From the NCBI GenBank assembly GCA_030041195.1, contig JASHOI010000230.1:1-5760 (forward strand): a stretch of 5,760 nucleotides of DNA, read 5' to 3'. The position numbers and the translations under genes were made by a program. Position 1 is the stretch's first letter; each line of letters starts with the position of its first letter. Below, piece after piece: positions 5,361 through 5,760 of the stretch. Under the pieces are notes generated by a model, which was given only the letters and a program-made list of their open reading frames with translations, did not search any database and was not told the DNA's origin. Source of the DNA: Streptosporangiaceae bacterium (GTDB taxonomy: Bacteria; Actinomycetota; Actinomycetes; Streptosporangiales; Streptosporangiaceae).

Positions 5361-5760
5361 GTGGAGCCTGGGCTGAGGTTCGCGGACTTGCTGAGGCAGC
5401 TGCGGACCGAGGCGCGGCTGACGCAGGAGGAGCTGGCCGAGCAGGCGGGGCTGAGCCCGCGGTCAGTCAGCGACCTGGAACGGGGCATCAATCGGACTGC
5501 GCGCAAGGACAGTGCCCTGATGCTGGCCAGTGCGCTCAAGCTGACCGGCCCGGTGCAGGAGGTATTCGTCGCTGCCGCCCGCGGCCGGGCCGAGTCGGCG
5601 CGGGTGCTGGCGGTCAGGAGCGAGGCCGCGCCGGAGTCGTCAGCCGCCGCCGCGGCGCGCACTCTGCCACGTGACATCGGCGGCTTCACCGGCCGCGAAC
5701 GCGAGCTGACGGGCCTGGAGAATTCGCTGGCCAAGGCGGTGGGTGGCGGCTTGGTAGGCA
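5361..5760 (+). CDS. XRE helix-turn-helix/NB-ARC (STAND) regulator, N-terminal 133 residues
   Basis: Start of a large regulator cut by the right edge. Residues 5-60 are an XRE/Cro-type helix-turn-helix: FADLLRQLR, then TQEELAEQAG as helix 2 and SPRSVSDLERG as recognition helix 3. Residues 61-100 form an Ala-rich linker (VFVAAARGR and a run of alanines). LPRDIGGFTGRERELTGLE (102-120) is the usual entry to the NB-ARC/AAA nucleotide-binding domain of actinobacterial STAND regulators, in which a P-loop normally follows the GGGLVG seen at the edge and TPR repeats come later. GTG 5361 is chosen because the protein then begins at the usual family position (EPGLRFADLLR); the frame is closed by TGA at 5295 and holds no other start, though the ribosome binding site is weak. 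Such proteins are predicted ATP/GTP-dependent transcriptional switches. Targets are unknown; the divergent ligase-protease pair is a candidate by position only. Confidence 0.85.
   Translation, partial: MEPGLRFADLLRQLRTEARLTQEELAEQAGLSPRSVSDLERGINRTARKDSALMLASALKLTGPVQEVFVAAARGRAESARVLAVRSEAAPESSAAAAARTLPRDIGGFTGRERELTGLENSLAKAVGGGLVG

Overview
The window is high-GC DNA with G/C-rich third codon positions, weakly conserved ribosome binding sites and GTG starts. The families present are a secreted V8-like protease, an XRE/NB-ARC regulator and small zinc-finger proteins, which points to an actinomycete (Streptomyces-like or a related filamentous order). No marker gene fixes the genus. The layout, with decayed genes, a transposase relic and long non-coding stretches, looks like an accessory or chromosome-arm region.

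Left part (1-1695): the 5' end of an unidentified minus-strand gene runs off the left edge (147 down to 1). Behind it on the same strand is a 56-residue protein with a CxxC...HxxxxH zinc-finger-like motif (634-464). Next comes a plus-strand membrane-protein gene that is broken (about 726-1222): its two parts lie in different frames and the segment between them seems to be deleted. Downstream on the minus strand is a frameshifted relic of the N-terminus of a DDE transposase (about 1508-1328), followed by a doubtful small ORF.

Middle part (1696-4226): the best-supported unit is a minus-strand pair. A polytopic O-antigen ligase/polymerase-like (Wzy_C) protein (4226-2784) is followed by a secreted trypsin/V8-like serine protease with an N-terminal IPT/TIG domain (2787-1696). 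They share an ATGA stop/start overlap, and the protease's GGAGG ribosome binding site lies inside the last ligase codons, so the two are almost certainly co-transcribed and translationally coupled. The ligase would act on a lipid-linked glycan at the outer face of the membrane and the protease would be exported. A functional link between them is inference.

Right part (4227-5760): about 1.1 kb of lower-GC DNA has no convincing gene but contains several inverted repeats, including a cluster 35-95 bases upstream of the ligase start and a perfect 8-bp hairpin about 100 bases upstream of the next gene. At the right edge begins a plus-strand XRE helix-turn-helix/NB-ARC (STAND) regulator (5361 onward), cut just before its expected nucleotide-binding loop. 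It is divergent from the ligase-protease pair.
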